Assembly (NCBI RefSeq): GCF_029223545.1
Contig: NZ_CP097870.1
Span: 2,108,001 to 2,172,000, forward strand
Direction: 5' to 3'
DNA: 64,000 nt
Source: Thauera sp. GDN1
GTDB taxonomy: Bacteria > Pseudomonadota > Gammaproteobacteria > Burkholderiales > Rhodocyclaceae
Both the position numbers and the translations under genes were made by a program. Below the pieces are notes generated by a model. It saw only the letters and a list, made by a program, of their open reading frames with translations. It searched no databases and was not told the DNA's origin. Shown one piece after another: positions 35,672-44,719 of the stretch; the stretch's first letter is position 1; every line of letters starts with the position of its first letter.

Positions 35672-37101
35672 GATTTACGCGGACTGCCTGATGCTGGACG
35701 GCGCATTCTATCGCTTTCGCCGTCCTTGGCCGCGACCGGAAGGCAGAGCACCGCGCGCAGGCCGCCGCCCTCGCGCGGCAGCAGGTCGAGGCGGCCATGG
35801 TGTCCACGCATGACCCGCTCCACGATCGCCAGCCCCAGCCCGGCGCCCTTGGTGTTCGTGCGCGCCTTCTCCAGCCGGGTGAACGGGCGGCGCAGGCGCT
35901 CGACTTCGTTCTCGGGGATGCCGGGGCCGCGGTCGGCGACCTCGATGCGGGCGAACTCGCGGTCGATGTCGAGCTTGATGTCCAGGGGCTGATCGGTACC
36001 GGCGTAGCGCAAGGCGTTGTCGATCAGGTTGGCGATTGCACGCCGGATCGACAGCGCGCGCGCCGGCGCGACCAGCGCATCGGGCAGGTCGAGGCGGAGT
36101 TCCACTCCCCGCAGCCGATAGGGTTCGGCAACCTCGCGCACCAGGGCGGCAAGATCGGTCGGCGCGAGCACTTCCTGCGAATCGCCGCGACCGAAGTCCA
36201 GGAACTGGCCGATGATGCGGTCCATCTCCTCGATGTCGGTCACCATCGCGGTGACCTCGCTGTCGGGTGCGCCGGACATCTCGATGCCCAGGCGCAGTCG
36301 TGCGAGCGGGGTGCGCAGGTCGTGCGACACCCCGGCGAGGATCAGCGCGCGGTCCTCGTCCATGCGTGCGAGGTTGCTGGTCATCTGGTTGAAGGCGCGG
36401 GCGACGATCGCGATCTCCTGCGGGCCGCTTTCCTCCTGCGGCGGCGGGGTCTCGCCGCTGCCGACGATGCGCGCCGCGCGTGCGAGCTGGCGCAGCGGGG
36501 CGCTGATGCGGGCCACGATCAGATAGGCACCGAGCAGCGCCGCGAGCAGGGCACCGCTTCCCCAGGCCAGCCAGTCGAAGCTGTCCGGGTTGTCGATGCG
36601 CTCGGGCGGCAGCATGACCCAGTACTCGTCGTTCGCATCGTCGGGATCGAGACGGAAGCTCACCCAGAAGCCGTCGAGCGTCTTCCAGCGCGCGGCGAAG
36701 CGGGTGTGGTCGCCGAGCTGGCGCCGCACGTCGCCCATCAACAGCTGCAGCGGCCGCGTGTCGTCCAGCGGCACCAGCTCGTCGGTGGCCTCGGCCGGAT
36801 AGATGCGGATCCCCTCGAGGGCGGCGAGGTCGATCAGGAGGTCGATCCGGCGATCGAAATCGGCGTTGATCAGCGCGGTGCGGGTCAGGTTGACCACCGA
36901 CACCACCATCTGCGCCACGTCTCTTGCGCGCGCCGGCTCCTGGAAATAGCGGAAGATCTGCGACCAGATCCCGAGCGCGAGGATCAGCAGCAGCGCGACC
37001 AGCAGGAAGGTCTGCCACAGCAGGGTGCCCGGCAGCCAGGATCGGCGGCGGGCAGGCGGCGGGGACGCAGGCCCGGGCGGGGCCTTCGTGGCTTGCGTCA
37101 T
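35668..37101 (-). CDS. EnvZ-like sensor histidine kinase
   Basis: A 477-residue membrane kinase: TM1 at about 24-46, periplasmic sensor domain to about 175, TM2 about 178-197, HAMP, then the H-box [19 protein letters not shown] (phospho-His), N-box [11 protein letters not shown], and the G-boxes DRGPGIP and [13 protein letters not shown]. The architecture and the HDLRTPL motif are those of EnvZ. It starts 14 nt after the response-regulator stop and would phosphorylate it; the signal (osmotic or envelope stress) is inferred from EnvZ. A Pro-rich cytoplasmic head precedes TM1. Confidence 0.92.
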   Translation of the reverse strand: MTQATKAPPGPASPPPARRRSWLPGTLLWQTFLLVALLLILALGIWSQIFRYFQEPARARDVAQMVVSVVNLTRTALINADFDRRIDLLIDLAALEGIRIYPAEATDELVPLDDTRPLQLLMGDVRRQLGDHTRFAARWKTLDGFWVSFRLDPDDANDEYWVMLPPERIDNPDSFDWLAWGSGALLAALLGAYLIVARISAPLRQLARAARIVGSGETPPPQEESGPQEIAIVARAFNQMTSNLARMDEDRALILAGVSHDLRTPLARLRLGIEMSGAPDSEVTAMVTDIEEMDRIIGQFLDFGRGDSQEVLAPTDLAALVREVAEPYRLRGVELRLDLPDALVAPARALSIRRAIANLIDNALRYAGTDQPLDIKLDIDREFARIEVADRGPGIPENEVERLRRPFTRLEKARTNTKGAGLGLAIVERVMRGHHGRLDLLPREGGGLRAVLCLPVAAKDGESDRMRRPASGSPRKS

Positions 37102-37115
37102 GCTGGATGTTTCAG

Positions 37116-37904
37116 TCAGTTGCCCTCGGTGTCGCCGCTTCCGGTCGCGCTACCGTTCCCACCCTCGGTCGCATCGGCGGCGGCCTTGTGGTCATCGGGC
37201 ACGAACACGTAACCGAAGCCCCACACGGTCTGGATGTAGCGCGGCTTGGCCGGATCATCCTCGACCAACTTGCGCAGGCGCGAGACCTGGACGTCGATCG
37301 CGCGGTCGAACACGCCGTACTCCCGCCCACGCGCGAGTTCCATCAGCTTGTCGCGCGACAACGGCTGCCGGGGATGGGTCAGCAGCACCTTCAGCAGCGA
37401 GAATTCGCCGGTCGTGAGCTGGATTTCCTCGCCATCCCGGACCAGCGAGCGCGTGCCGAGATTGACCTTCACCCGCCCGAACACGACGATCTCGTCCTCG
37501 GGAGTCGGGGCGCCGGGCAGGGTCTGCGGCTGGCGACGCATCACCGCCTGGATGCGGGCGACGAGTTCGCGCGGGTTGAAGGGCTTGGCGAGGTAGTCGT
37601 CCGCACCCATCTCCAGGCCGACGATGCGATCGACGTCGTCGCCCTTGGCGGTGAGCATGATGATCGGGATCTGTTCCTCCGCCGCGCGCAGGCGCCGGCA
37701 GATCGCCAGGCCGTCCTCACCGGGCAGCATCAGGTCGAGCACGATCAGGTCGTAATGCTCGCGGTGCAGCGCGCGATCCATCATTGGCGCGTCGCCCACG
37801 GCCTTGACCGCGAATCCCTGCTCCTGCAGGTAACGGGACAAGAGCTCGCGCAAGCGGGCGTCATCGTCCACCACGAGAATCCGGTAGCGTGTTTTCTGGT
37901 TCAT
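37116..37904 (-). CDS. ompR: OmpR family response regulator
   Basis: A 262-residue regulator: receiver domain at 1-125 with the acidic VVDDD, phospho-acceptor Asp in LIVLDLMLPGEDG, LTAKGDD and KPFNPREL, then a winged-helix domain (EIQLTTGEFSLLKVLLTHP to VWGFGYVFVPD). It is very close to E. coli OmpR in these motifs. The C-terminal 25 residues are a Gly/Ala/Asp-rich tail not usual in OmpR. It opens a minus-strand operon with the sensor kinase, yciB, yciI, bolA and ppiC. Confidence 0.93.
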   Translation of the reverse strand: MNQKTRYRILVVDDDARLRELLSRYLQEQGFAVKAVGDAPMMDRALHREHYDLIVLDLMLPGEDGLAICRRLRAAEEQIPIIMLTAKGDDVDRIVGLEMGADDYLAKPFNPRELVARIQAVMRRQPQTLPGAPTPEDEIVVFGRVKVNLGTRSLVRDGEEIQLTTGEFSLLKVLLTHPRQPLSRDKLMELARGREYGVFDRAIDVQVSRLRKLVEDDPAKPRYIQTVWGFGYVFVPDDHKAAADATEGGNGSATGSGDTEGN

Positions 37905-38146
37905 GTCCGAGATGCTAGCCTGAGACGCGAGCCCTTGCCAGCGTGTCGATGGGGCGCCCGCGAGCGCTCCGGGTAACCCTTCGTAAGTGCGTTGCGCGCA
38001 CGCAATATCGACTTACAAATCCCCGTCCGGCTTGCGATTTCGATCTTCCGGCGCACGGTCGATTGCCGTATGTTCCGGGTGTCTGTTCGTCCGATCGAGG
38101 CGATCTTCTCATTGCCTTTCAAGTTCAAGCGGTGATTGTGTTGTCG

Positions 38147-38515
38147 ATGATGCGTTTCCTCTCGTCTCCTGCCGGCGTTCCCGGCTACCCGCCCTCGGTA
38201 CGCGGGCTCGTTCAGCGCTTCGCGGTCAAGGGTGCAGGGATCGTGCTGCTCGGCGTCGCACTGCTCGCCGCGCCACTCGCTCATGCGCAGCCCGGACGCG
38301 GCCTGTTCGCCAGCGAGGAGCAGGGACGGTCGGGCGCCGAGCTGCGGCGCAAGGACTGGCGCAACACCCTGGACGGGCAGGGGCGTGCTGACGAGCGTGA
38401 GCAGAAGCGGCGCAAGATGAGCGAGGAAGAGCGCAGCAATTTCCGCCAACATTTGCGCGATGCGGCCCGCGGCGCCTACCGGGACGAGGCCCCTCCGCGC
38501 AAGGGACGACGCTGA
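38147..38515 (+). CDS. Small exported hypothetical protein
   Basis: A 122-residue protein of unknown family. Residues about 25-47 form a signal peptide with a likely cleavage after AHA (VALLAAPLAHA|QP). The mature part is hydrophilic and very basic, dominated by Arg, Glu and Lys (RRKDWRN, EREQKRRKMSEEER, FRQHLRDAARGAYRDE). It may be a periplasmic stress or nucleic-acid/anion-binding protein; that is a guess. Two adjacent ATGs (38147, 38150) are possible starts, with no clear ribosome binding site. It is divergent from ompR with 242 bp between, which also holds a GTAAGT/ACTTAC inverted repeat (37983-38016). Confidence 0.6.
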   Translation: MMRFLSSPAGVPGYPPSVRGLVQRFAVKGAGIVLLGVALLAAPLAHAQPGRGLFASEEQGRSGAELRRKDWRNTLDGQGRADEREQKRRKMSEEERSNFRQHLRDAARGAYRDEAPPRKGRR

Positions 38516-38622
38516 CCGCTGGTCGGGCATGTCCCGCCCCCGAGCAGGCCGGAATCCCGCAGGCAGCTGAACCGGCGGGCGCTGCCGATCGACACCTCGC
38601 CACCGCTTTCGGCGCCAGCCGG

Positions 38623-38628
38623 TAGAAT
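38623..38628 (+). promoter_or_regulatory. -10 element (TAGAAT) just upstream of tsaB
   Basis: TAGAAT ends 9 nt before the tsaB ATG, implying a leader of 0-3 nt. Same layout as ispD and relA. Confidence 0.4.
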
Positions 38629-38637
38629 ACCGGCCCC

Positions 38638-39330
38638 ATGAACATCCTCTCCATCGAAACCGCCACCGAGCATGGCAGTGTCGCGCTGTTGCACGACGGC
38701 GAGCTGCTCGTGCGCCGCATCCAGGGTGCGGCGAATCACTCCGAGGCGGTCCTGCGCGACCTGCGCGAACTACTCGGCGAAGCCGGGATCGCGATCACAC
38801 AGCTCGACGCCGTTGCCTTCGGCGCGGGGCCCGGGGCATTCACCGGCCTGCGCCTGGCCTGCGGCGTGGCGCAGGGCATCGCGCTCGCCGCGGACCTCGG
38901 GGTCGCCGCGGTCGGCAGCCTCCAGGCGGTGGCACTGCAGGCCGGTGCCGCGCGCGTCTTCGTCGTCAACGATGCGCGCATGGGCGAGGCCTACCATGCG
39001 GCGTTCGAGCAGGACGCCGAGGGCGTGCCGATGGCGGTCGGGGCGGCGGGCTGCTGCGCTCCCCTGGCGCTGGAACTGCCGGCCGGCGACTGGTTCGCGG
39101 CCGGCTCCGCATTCAAGGTCTGGCCACAGGAACTGGAGGCGCGCTTCCTCGGGCGCCTGACCGGCTGCAGGCCCGACATGGTGCCCGGCGCCGAGGAAGT
39201 CGCACGCCTCGGCGCGGTGGCGGTGGCGCGCGGCGAGTTGATCCCTCCGGAGCTGGCTGCGCCGCTCTACGTTCGAGACAAGGTGGCATTGACCACGGCC
39301 GAGAGGCTGGCGCGCGGAGGGCGGGCCTGA
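38638..39330 (+). CDS. tsaB: tRNA t6A biosynthesis protein TsaB
   Basis: A 230-residue ASKHA-fold protein needed with TsaD, TsaE and TsaC for N6-threonylcarbamoyladenosine at tRNA position 37. MNILSIETATEHGSVAL, the NHSEAVLRDLRELL helix and FGAGPGAFTGLRLACGVAQGIA (split around residues 61-82) are diagnostic. It overlaps rimI by 1 nt (TGATG). Like other TsaB proteins it lacks the TsaD metal-site histidines. Confidence 0.94.
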   Translation: MNILSIETATEHGSVALLHDGELLVRRIQGAANHSEAVLRDLRELLGEAGIAITQLDAVAFGAGPGAFTGLRLACGVAQGIALAADLGVAAVGSLQAVALQAGAARVFVVNDARMGEAYHAAFEQDAEGVPMAVGAAGCCAPLALELPAGDWFAAGSAFKVWPQELEARFLGRLTGCRPDMVPGAEEVARLGAVAVARGELIPPELAAPLYVRDKVALTTAERLARGGRA

Positions 39331-39776
39331 TGCCCGAGCTGTCGTTCGCGGTGATGAGTTCCGACGACCTCGACTGGGTCGCCGCGCGCGAAGCCGAACT
39401 GCACGCGCACCCCTGGTCGCGCGGCAACTTCGTCGATGCACTCGCTGCCGGCAACGACGCCTGGATCATGCGCCGCGCGGATGAGGCGATCGGCTATGCG
39501 ATCGTGCTCAACGTCCTCGACGAAGCGCATCTGCTCGACATCGGCGTGGTCGCGGCCCAGCAGGGCAGAGGCCTGGGGCGCGCATTCATGGACTGGCTGT
39601 GCGCGCGTGCGCGGCAGCACGGTATGGAGAGCTTCTTCCTCGAGGTGAGGCCTTCCAACGTCGCGGCGCTCCGTCTCTACGAGCGCTGCGGTTTTGCCGA
39701 GATCGGCCGGCGGCGCGGCTACTACCCGGCCGTCGGCGGCCGCGAGGATGCGATCGTGATGAGGCTTGCGCTCTGA
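39330..39776 (+). CDS. rimI: Ribosomal protein alanine N-acetyltransferase RimI
   Basis: A 148-residue GNAT acetyltransferase. EAELHAHPWSRGNFVDAL is the N-terminal RimI-type segment; acetyl-CoA-binding VVAAQQGRGLGRAFMDWL and FLEVRPSNVAALRLYERCGF follow. It acetylates the N-terminus of ribosomal protein S18 in E. coli. The start is fused to the tsaB stop and its own stop to the udg start (both TGATG), an arrangement common in proteobacteria. Confidence 0.93.
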   Translation: MPELSFAVMSSDDLDWVAAREAELHAHPWSRGNFVDALAAGNDAWIMRRADEAIGYAIVLNVLDEAHLLDIGVVAAQQGRGLGRAFMDWLCARARQHGMESFFLEVRPSNVAALRLYERCGFAEIGRRRGYYPAVGGREDAIVMRLAL

Positions 39777-40666
39777 TGGCGGCACGCCTCTCGTCCTGGC
39801 GAGACGCCGCGCTGCGCGAGATGGGCCTGGGGCCGATCTGGCGACGGCGCGATCGTCAGCCCGAAGCACTCGACCTGGCCGAGCCGGCGGTCCCCGCGCC
39901 GCTTCCCGCTGAAGTTCGGCGGGGCGATGCGCGGGATCCGAGCTCAGGGACGCCTGCGCCGCCGGCACCGAGCGTCGCGCCCAGGCCTGCGCCCCGTCCG
40001 GACGTGCCTGTCACGACCAGGCGAGACGCCCCGTCTCCCCAGGCCGCTAAACCCGCCACTTCCCGTGCGGATGTGCCCGGCCAGGCCGAACGCATCGCGC
40101 GCATCCAGACCCTGGACTGGGACGCGCTCGAGGACGACATCCGCGCCTGCCGCGCCTGCGCATTGTGCGAGCGTCGCAAGCAGGCCGTGCCCGGGGTGGG
40201 CGACCGCGGGGCGCGCTGGATGTTCGTCGGCGAAGGGCCGGGTGCGGAGGAGGATCAGCGCGGCGAACCCTTCGTCGGCCAGGCCGGGCGCCTGCTCGAC
40301 AACATGCTCGCCGCGCTCGGCCTGGAGCGGGGCAGGGACGTCTATATCGCCAACGCGGTCAAATGCCGTCCGCCGCACAACCGCACGCCCGAGCGTGCCG
40401 AAATGGCGGCCTGCCTGCCTTACCTGGAGCGCCAGATCACGCTCGTGCGGCCGCGCCTGCTGGTGGCGCTCGGCCGCCCGGCCGCGCAGGCACTGCTCGA
40501 TCGCGAGCTCGCGATCTCGGCGGCACGCGGCAAGCGCTTCGAGCGCGAGGGCATCCCGGTCGTGGTCACCTATCACCCGGCCTACCTGCTGCGTAATCCG
40601 CAGGACAAGGCGAAGGCCTGGGAAGATCTCTGTTTCGCGCGCCGGGTGATGGCGGGCGAGACCTAG
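39776..40666 (+). CDS. Family 4 uracil-DNA glycosylase
   Basis: A 296-residue iron-sulfur uracil-DNA glycosylase. Catalytic motifs GEGPGAEEDQRGEPF (from about residue 152) and HPAYLLRNP bracket the domain. The [4Fe-4S] ligands are likely Cys128 and Cys131 (from the CRACALC run that begins at Cys125), Cys197 and Cys213. The first about 105 residues are a Pro/Ala/Arg-rich, low-complexity extension after a short conserved head (SSWRDAALREMGLGPIWRRR), probably a flexible linker or protein-binding arm. It overlaps rimI by 1 nt. It removes uracil from deaminated DNA. Confidence 0.9.
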   Translation: MAARLSSWRDAALREMGLGPIWRRRDRQPEALDLAEPAVPAPLPAEVRRGDARDPSSGTPAPPAPSVAPRPAPRPDVPVTTRRDAPSPQAAKPATSRADVPGQAERIARIQTLDWDALEDDIRACRACALCERRKQAVPGVGDRGARWMFVGEGPGAEEDQRGEPFVGQAGRLLDNMLAALGLERGRDVYIANAVKCRPPHNRTPERAEMAACLPYLERQITLVRPRLLVALGRPAAQALLDRELAISAARGKRFEREGIPVVVTYHPAYLLRNPQDKAKAWEDLCFARRVMAGET

Positions 40667-40716
40667 CGCGACGCTCCGGCCGGAGCCCGGAGCAAAGGTC
40701 ACCGCACCGGCGACGC

Positions 40717-41967
40717 TCAGTGCAGCCTGTCTTCGAGCAGGGCGACGTTGTCGAACTCGCGCTGGTTCTGTTCGTGGCGGCGCTTGACCAGCCACATGGT
40801 GCCGGCCACGAACAGGCCGAACATCACGATCACGATGTTGATCGACAGCCCGAGCATGATCAGCAGCGCATAGGTGCCGGTCATCACCAGGATCGACAGG
40901 TTCTCGTTGAAGTTCTGCACCGCGATCGAGTGCCCCGCACCCATCAGGATATGGCCGCGGTGCTGCAGCAGGGCGTTCATCGGCACCACGAAGAAGCCCG
41001 CCAGGCCGCCTACCAGCACCATCAGCACCATCGCGATCCAGGCTTCGGTCACGCCCACCATCGTCATCACGACCAGGCCCATCGCGATCCCGAGCGGGAT
41101 CACCTTCACCGCCCGCCGCAGCGAGATGTAGCGCGCCGCGAGCACCGATCCCGTGGCCACGCCGAGCGCGACCACGCCCTGCAGCATCGAGGCCTGCGAG
41201 AGGTTCATGCCGAGGTTGTGCTCCGCCCACTTGATCACGATGAACTGCAAGGTCGCGCCCGCGCCCCAGAACAGCGTGGTGACGGCGAGCGAGATCTGGC
41301 CGAGCTTGTCGCGCCATAGCAGGCGCAGGCAATGGTTGAAGTCGTGGATCAGGTAGAGCGGATTGCTCTTCAGCGGCTTGTGGTCGACGCCGGTGTCGGG
41401 GATGTAGGCGTTGAAGATGGCCGCCACCAGGTACAGCGTGCCGATCACGAACACGGCGGCCTCGAAGGGCGTATCGACCAGCGGCAGGCCCAGTCCCATC
41501 AGCGAGGCCGTCACGTCGTTGCGGATCATGATCCCGCCCAGTACGGTGCCGACGATGATCGCCGCCACCGTGAGGCCTTCGATCCAGCCGTTGGCGACCA
41601 CCAGCAGGCGGTGCGGCAGATACTCTGTGAGGATGCCGTACTTGGCGGGGGAATAGGCGGCGGCGCCAAGGCCGATCACCGCGTAGGCGAGCAGCGGATG
41701 CGTGCCCAGGAACAGCAGCAGGCAGCCGCCGATCTTGATCGTGTTGCTGATCAGCATCACCCGCCACTTCGGCATCGAGTCGGCGAAGGCGCCGACGAAG
41801 GCGGCGAGCGCGACGTACGACACCGTGAAGAACAGCTTGAGCAGGGGCTCGAATTCCGACGGGGACGCCATGTCCCGCAGCATTGCAATCGCGATGATCA
41901 ACAGGGCGTTGTCGGCAAGCGCAGAGAAGAACTGCGCCGCCATGATGATGTAGAAGCCGAGCGGCAT
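40717..41967 (-). CDS. lplT: Lysophospholipid transporter LplT
   Basis: A 416-residue MFS flippase with about 12 membrane helices. GFYIIMAAQFFSALADNALLIIAI at the N-terminus (read as adjacent pieces) and AAYSPAKYGILTEYLPHRLLVVANGW are distinctive of LplT, which imports lysophospholipids for re-acylation. In enterobacteria it sits beside aas; no aas is seen here. It is convergent with udg (50 bp gap) and divergent from the LysR gene (238 bp). Confidence 0.9.
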   Translation of the reverse strand: MPLGFYIIMAAQFFSALADNALLIIAIAMLRDMASPSEFEPLLKLFFTVSYVALAAFVGAFADSMPKWRVMLISNTIKIGGCLLLFLGTHPLLAYAVIGLGAAAYSPAKYGILTEYLPHRLLVVANGWIEGLTVAAIIVGTVLGGIMIRNDVTASLMGLGLPLVDTPFEAAVFVIGTLYLVAAIFNAYIPDTGVDHKPLKSNPLYLIHDFNHCLRLLWRDKLGQISLAVTTLFWGAGATLQFIVIKWAEHNLGMNLSQASMLQGVVALGVATGSVLAARYISLRRAVKVIPLGIAMGLVVMTMVGVTEAWIAMVLMVLVGGLAGFFVVPMNALLQHRGHILMGAGHSIAVQNFNENLSILVMTGTYALLIMLGLSINIVIVMFGLFVAGTMWLVKRRHEQNQREFDNVALLEDRLH

Positions 41968-42205
41968 CGCGAGGGTCGGATGATGGGTGTGGAGCGCGGT
42001 TTATAACATGAAGCCGTTTGCGCCGTTATGATCTTCCTCACGGCACCGGCGAGCTTGCCGCAGGCGCGTCGTGAGGTCGTTTGCGGCAGGTTCGCGAGGG
42101 TGTGATCGGGATCGACCGGCACCCCGATGGTGCGTGGTTTCACGAAGTCCAAAAATGGGCCAGACTGTGCTTTAATTCGAAAAATAAATCGTACTTATCC
42201 ACATC

Positions 42206-43123
42206 ATGGCAGATCGCAGACTCCAGGTATTCCACGCGGTGGCGAAGCACGGGTCCTTCACCCGTGCCGCGGAACACCTCCACATGACCCAGCCGGCCGT
42301 CACCTTCCAGATCAAGCAGCTGGAAGAGCACTTCGACACCCGCCTGCTCGACCGCGGCCACGGCAAGATCACCCTGACACCCGCAGGCGAGCTGGTGCTG
42401 GCCTACGCCGAAAAGATCCTCGGTCTGTCGGCCGAGCTGGATTCCCGAGTGTCGGAGCTCACCGACGAGCTCGCCGGCCAGCTCAAGATCGGCACCAGCA
42501 CCACGATCGCCGCCTACTGGCTGCCGCAGATGCTCGAGGGTTTCAAGCGCCGCTACCCGGGCGTGCTGCCGCGGGTCGTGGTGGGCAACTCCAAGCTCAC
42601 CGAGGATCGCGTCGCCGCGCGCGACCTCGACATCGGCCTGATCGAGATCGCCACCGAGCAGCACACGATCGAACGCCGCTCCGCAGCGCGCGACGAACTG
42701 CTGGTGATCTGCAGCCCGGACCACCCGCTGGCGAAGTTCAAGCAGGTCACCGCCCGCGACCTCGTCGGACATCCCTTCATCGACCGCGACCCGGGCAACG
42801 GCGTCCGCCAGATCGCCGACGAGTTCTTCGAGGCCGCCGGCGTGGCCGGCAGCGAGATCACGCTGTGCGCCGAACTTGGCAGCCTGGCCGCGATCAAGCA
42901 GCTCGCTGCGGCCGGGCTCGGCTTCGCGATCGCCTCCCGGCGCGCCATCCGCCGCGACGTCGAGGAAGGCCGGCTGGTCGCCATTCCGCTGCAGCCGCGC
43001 ATCTACACGCCGCTCGAAGTCATCGTTCCGCGCGACAAGTTCCGCTCGCGACTGATCACCGCCTTCGCCGACTACGCCTGCGAGGAGTTCGCGCGCATCG
43101 CCCGCGAGGAAGAAGGGGCCTGA
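42206..43123 (+). CDS. LysR family transcriptional regulator
   Basis: A 305-residue LysR regulator. The N-terminal winged HTH includes VAKHGSFTRAAEHLHMTQPAVTFQIKQLEE across residues about 11-40; the effector-binding domain follows, with LDIGLIEIATEQ and ICSPDHPLAKF. The family resembles CysL/CbbR-type regulators, but the target is unknown. Because LysR genes are often divergent from their target, lplT is the first candidate; the 238 bp gap is AT-richer than its surroundings near the LysR start. radA follows after 45 nt. Confidence 0.88.
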   Translation: MADRRLQVFHAVAKHGSFTRAAEHLHMTQPAVTFQIKQLEEHFDTRLLDRGHGKITLTPAGELVLAYAEKILGLSAELDSRVSELTDELAGQLKIGTSTTIAAYWLPQMLEGFKRRYPGVLPRVVVGNSKLTEDRVAARDLDIGLIEIATEQHTIERRSAARDELLVICSPDHPLAKFKQVTARDLVGHPFIDRDPGNGVRQIADEFFEAAGVAGSEITLCAELGSLAAIKQLAAAGLGFAIASRRAIRRDVEEGRLVAIPLQPRIYTPLEVIVPRDKFRSRLITAFADYACEEFARIAREEEGA

Positions 43124-43168
43124 GTCCTTGGCGTGCCTGATCGTTGATGTTGTCGGCGGGCCGCACTG

Positions 43169-44617
43169 ATGGCCCGCAGCAAGACCGCCTTCGTGTGCAC
43201 CGAATGCGGCGCACAGGCGGTGCGCTGGCAGGGCCAGTGCCCGCAGTGCCAGGCCTGGAACACCCTGGTCGAGACCGTGCTGGAGCCCGCGGCGCCGGCC
43301 GCGGGCAGCCGCTTCGCCGCGCTCGCCGGCGAGACCAGCCGCCTGCAGCCGCTGTCCGCGCTGGAACCGCGCGAGGAGCCGCGCCAGCCCACCGGTCTCG
43401 ATGAGTTCGACCGCGTGCTCGGCGGCGGGCTGGTCGGCGGCGGGGTGGTGCTGATCGGCGGCGACCCGGGGATCGGAAAGTCGACGCTTTTGCTGCAGGC
43501 GCTGTCGAACCTGGCCGGCATGGTCGCAAGCGCTGGCGGCGAGCGGGCTTCACGTGCCTCGGCGCGAAGCGGTTCCGGCTCGGCGTCAGGATCGCAGGGC
43601 AGCACCGTCATCTACGTCAGCGGCGAGGAATCGGGCGAGCAGGTCGCGCTGCGTGCGCAGCGCCTGCAACTGCCGCCGTCGCCCCTGCAGATGCTCGCCG
43701 AGATCAACCTCGAACGCATCCTGCACACCCTGCGCGAGGCGCGCCCGCGGGTGGCGGTGATCGACTCGATCCAGACCGTCTATTCCGAAACCCTGCAGTC
43801 CGCCCCCGGCTCGGTGGCCCAGGTGCGCGAGTGCGCGGCCCAACTCACCCGCTTCGCCAAGCAGAGCGGCACCAGCCTGATCCTGGTCGGCCACGTCACC
43901 AAGGACGGCACGCTCGCCGGCCCGCGCGTGCTCGAGCACATCGTCGACACCGTGCTCTACTTCGAGGGCGACACCCACTCCAGCTTCCGGCTGATCCGCG
44001 CGTTCAAGAACCGTTTCGGCGCGGTCAACGAGCTCGGCGTGTTCGCGATGACCGAGCGCGGCCTGCGAGGGGTCTCCAACCCCTCGGCGATCTTCCTGTC
44101 GCAGCACTCGCAGCAGGTCGCCGGCAGCTGCGTGCTGATCACCCAGGAAGGCACCCGCCCGCTGCTGGTCGAGATCCAGGCTCTGGTCGACGCCTCGCAG
44201 AGCCCCAACCCGCGCCGGCTGTCGGTGGGTCTGGAGCAGACCCGGCTGGCGATGCTGCTGGCGGTCATGCACCGCCACGCCGGCATCGTGTGCTTCGATC
44301 AGGACGTGTTCGTCAATGCGGTGGGCGGGGTCAAGATCACCGAACCGGCAGCCGACCTCGCGATCCTGTTCGCGATCGTCTCTTCGCTGCGCGACCGCCC
44401 GCTCAAGCGCGGTCTGGCGGTATTCGGCGAAGTCGGCCTCGCCGGCGAGATCCGCCCGGCGCCGCGCGGTCAGGAGCGACTGAAGGAAGCTGCGAAGCTC
44501 GGCTTCGATACCGCCATCGTGCCGCGTGCCAATGCCCCGAAGCACCCGATCGAGGGCTTGAATGTGATTGCTGTGGAAAGAGTCGAAGAGGCGCTGGAGC
44601 AGCTGCGCTCCCTTTAG
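43169..44617 (+). CDS. radA: DNA repair protein RadA
   Basis: A 482-residue branch-migration ATPase. Zinc finger Cys10, Cys13, Cys24, Cys27; Walker A GGDPGIGKST at 97-106; the RadA-specific KNRFG motif in FKNRFGAVNELGVFAMTE; and a C-terminal Lon-like domain. Compared with E. coli RadA there is an extra segment of about 25 residues (about 120-145), rich in Ser, Gly, Ala and Arg, between the Walker A helix and the next strand (VIYVSGEES). It probably forms a surface loop. It follows the LysR gene on the same strand, 45 nt away. Confidence 0.95.
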   Translation: MARSKTAFVCTECGAQAVRWQGQCPQCQAWNTLVETVLEPAAPAAGSRFAALAGETSRLQPLSALEPREEPRQPTGLDEFDRVLGGGLVGGGVVLIGGDPGIGKSTLLLQALSNLAGMVASAGGERASRASARSGSGSASGSQGSTVIYVSGEESGEQVALRAQRLQLPPSPLQMLAEINLERILHTLREARPRVAVIDSIQTVYSETLQSAPGSVAQVRECAAQLTRFAKQSGTSLILVGHVTKDGTLAGPRVLEHIVDTVLYFEGDTHSSFRLIRAFKNRFGAVNELGVFAMTERGLRGVSNPSAIFLSQHSQQVAGSCVLITQEGTRPLLVEIQALVDASQSPNPRRLSVGLEQTRLAMLLAVMHRHAGIVCFDQDVFVNAVGGVKITEPAADLAILFAIVSSLRDRPLKRGLAVFGEVGLAGEIRPAPRGQERLKEAAKLGFDTAIVPRANAPKHPIEGLNVIAVERVEEALEQLRSL

Positions 44618-44664
44618 CGGAGCCCGTTACCGCGGCGCGAACTGCAGACCCTGCGTCCTTCACA

Positions 44665-44702
44665 CGGCAAGGGCAGATCACGGCCGTGTTTTGCCCTTGC
44701 CG
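44665..44702. terminator. Nested inverted repeat between radA and hox operon ends
   Basis: Outer 11 bp perfect arms CGGCAAGGGCA/TGCCCTTGCCG (44665-44675, 44692-44702) enclose an inner 10 bp palindrome CACGGCCGTG (44680-44689). It lies between the convergent radA and hoxW stops. No T-run on either side, so it may be a factor-assisted terminator or a mRNA 3'-end stabiliser. Confidence 0.45.
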
Positions 44703-44719
44703 CCGCTCTTGACGGAGCT

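Noticed and set aside
37983..38016. GTAAGT/ACTTAC inverted repeat with nested TGCGT/ACGCA upstream of ompR
   Set aside because: Arms are short and interrupted; could be an OmpR-type site, but nothing supports that beyond position.
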